From contig OMWY01000017.1 of the NCBI GenBank assembly GCA_900314885.1, positions 1-44,137 on the forward strand: a DNA stretch of 44,137 nt, given 5' to 3'. Under the pieces are notes generated by a model. That model was not told where the DNA came from. It worked only from the letters and a program-made list of their open reading frames with translations, and ran no database searches. Below, one piece after another: positions 43,912-44,137 of this stretch. This DNA is from an uncultured Eubacteriales bacterium (GTDB lineage: Bacteria > Bacillota > Clostridia > Lachnospirales > Lachnospiraceae). The translations under genes and the position numbers were made by a program. The stretch's first letter is position 1. The number at the start of each line of letters is the position of its first letter.

Positions 43912-44137
43912 GTAAGCGATACAAATAGACATATGTACCTCTTCAAGCGGTGATTCATCAGGCGTTTTGTGAATTGTTTACGGCCTTAACCTCCGCTAAT
44001 CGCTCCGCTTCTTTTTCAGCGAGGCTCTTTTTGACAAAGTCTGACCATGGAAGCAGATCGTCAATTGTGATGTCTTCGGACGAATAATAAACTAAGCCCG
44101 ACATCTTCTTGAGAACTAATTCCAGGTAGTCCTGTAT
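43912..44137 (-). mobile_element. IS66-family insertion sequence, terminal end (partial)
   Basis: The terminus starts GTAAGCGATAC at 43912, matching the GTAAGCG end typical of IS66 elements, followed by about 45 bases of non-coding end and the transposase C-terminus on the minus strand. The rest lies beyond the window, so the other end and the 8-bp target duplication cannot be checked. The candidate left-flank duplication would be AAAATTAA (43904-43911). Confidence 0.8.
43958..44137 (-). CDS. IS66 transposase, C-terminal 59 residues (partial)
   Basis: Reading the minus strand from the window edge gives IQDYLELVLKKMSGLVYY, then DITIDDLLPWSDFVKK and a charged tail ending NNSQNA, stop TGA at 43958-43960. 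The YLELVLKKM and DDLLPWS elements are the typical end of the IS66 DDE transposase. The catalytic domain is outside the window, so activity cannot be judged. Confidence 0.88.
   Translation of the reverse strand: MQDYLELVLKKMSGLVYYSSEDITIDDLLPWSDFVKKSLAEKEAERLAEVKAVNNSQNA

Overview
The window looks like a chromosomal segment of an anaerobic Firmicute, most likely a Lachnospiraceae member (Butyrivibrio/Roseburia/Lachnospira type). The reasons are the CIRCE-controlled groESL operon, consensus sigma-A promoters, strong AGGAGG ribosome sites, a pta-ackA acetate pathway, the rimP-nusA-ylxQ-infB and nusB-xseAB-ispA-dxs-tlyA-nadK-argR gene orders, and a secreted beta-helix-like protein of a type I associate with gut Lachnospiraceae. 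This assignment is inference from gene content; no 16S gene is present. Almost all of the window is vertically inherited core genome. Accessory DNA is limited to a decayed glycoside hydrolase near 8.1-8.7 kb and the last 2 kb.

Layout: 1-1.9 kb (minus strand) holds a short secreted protein and a YihY-type membrane protein. 2.1-4.2 kb is groES-groEL with promoter, CIRCE operator and terminator. 4.3-7.2 kb has a FIST-GGDEF sensor/diguanylate cyclase translationally coupled to a YprB-like exonuclease. Next come rpmF with a structured leader, an orphan Panacea-domain protein, the two ends of an internally deleted GH2 beta-galactosidase-type gene, and tRNA-Glu(CTC). 9-20.7 kb is one dense operon: rimP-nusA-ylxQ-infB-rbfA-nrnA-truB-ribF-recG-CbbX-like ATPase. 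It covers ribosome maturation, translation initiation, tRNA modification, flavin synthesis and recombination. rsmD and a coiled-coil acidic protein follow, converging on tmcAL.

23.5-29.8 kb is a divergent pair. tmcAL (acetate-dependent tRNA acetylation) runs left. pta-ackA runs right and is coupled to a flavin reductase-like protein, a CbiMQO-type Co/Ni ECF transporter and an atypical CobW-family GTPase. An inverted repeat covers both -35 boxes of the divergent promoters. pepV and an LTA-synthase-like enzyme come next. 33.8-41.2 kb is the YqhY/Asp23-nusB-xseA-xseB-ispA-dxs-tlyA-nadK-argR cluster with many start/stop overlaps. yebC has its own promoter and terminator.

From about 42.17 kb the DNA becomes accessory: a 22-bp inverted-repeat pair about 200 bp across (MITE-like), a lone family 2 glycosyltransferase, a structured non-coding stretch, an AT-rich 103-aa orphan, and the terminal end of an IS66 element that runs off the window. 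No CRISPR array, phage or obvious new defence system is present. The best leads for new biology are the rpmF leader hairpin, the shared tmcAL/pta operator candidate, the ackA-to-metal-transporter coupling with a CxCC-less CobW protein, and the structured RNA-like stretch before the terminal orphan gene.
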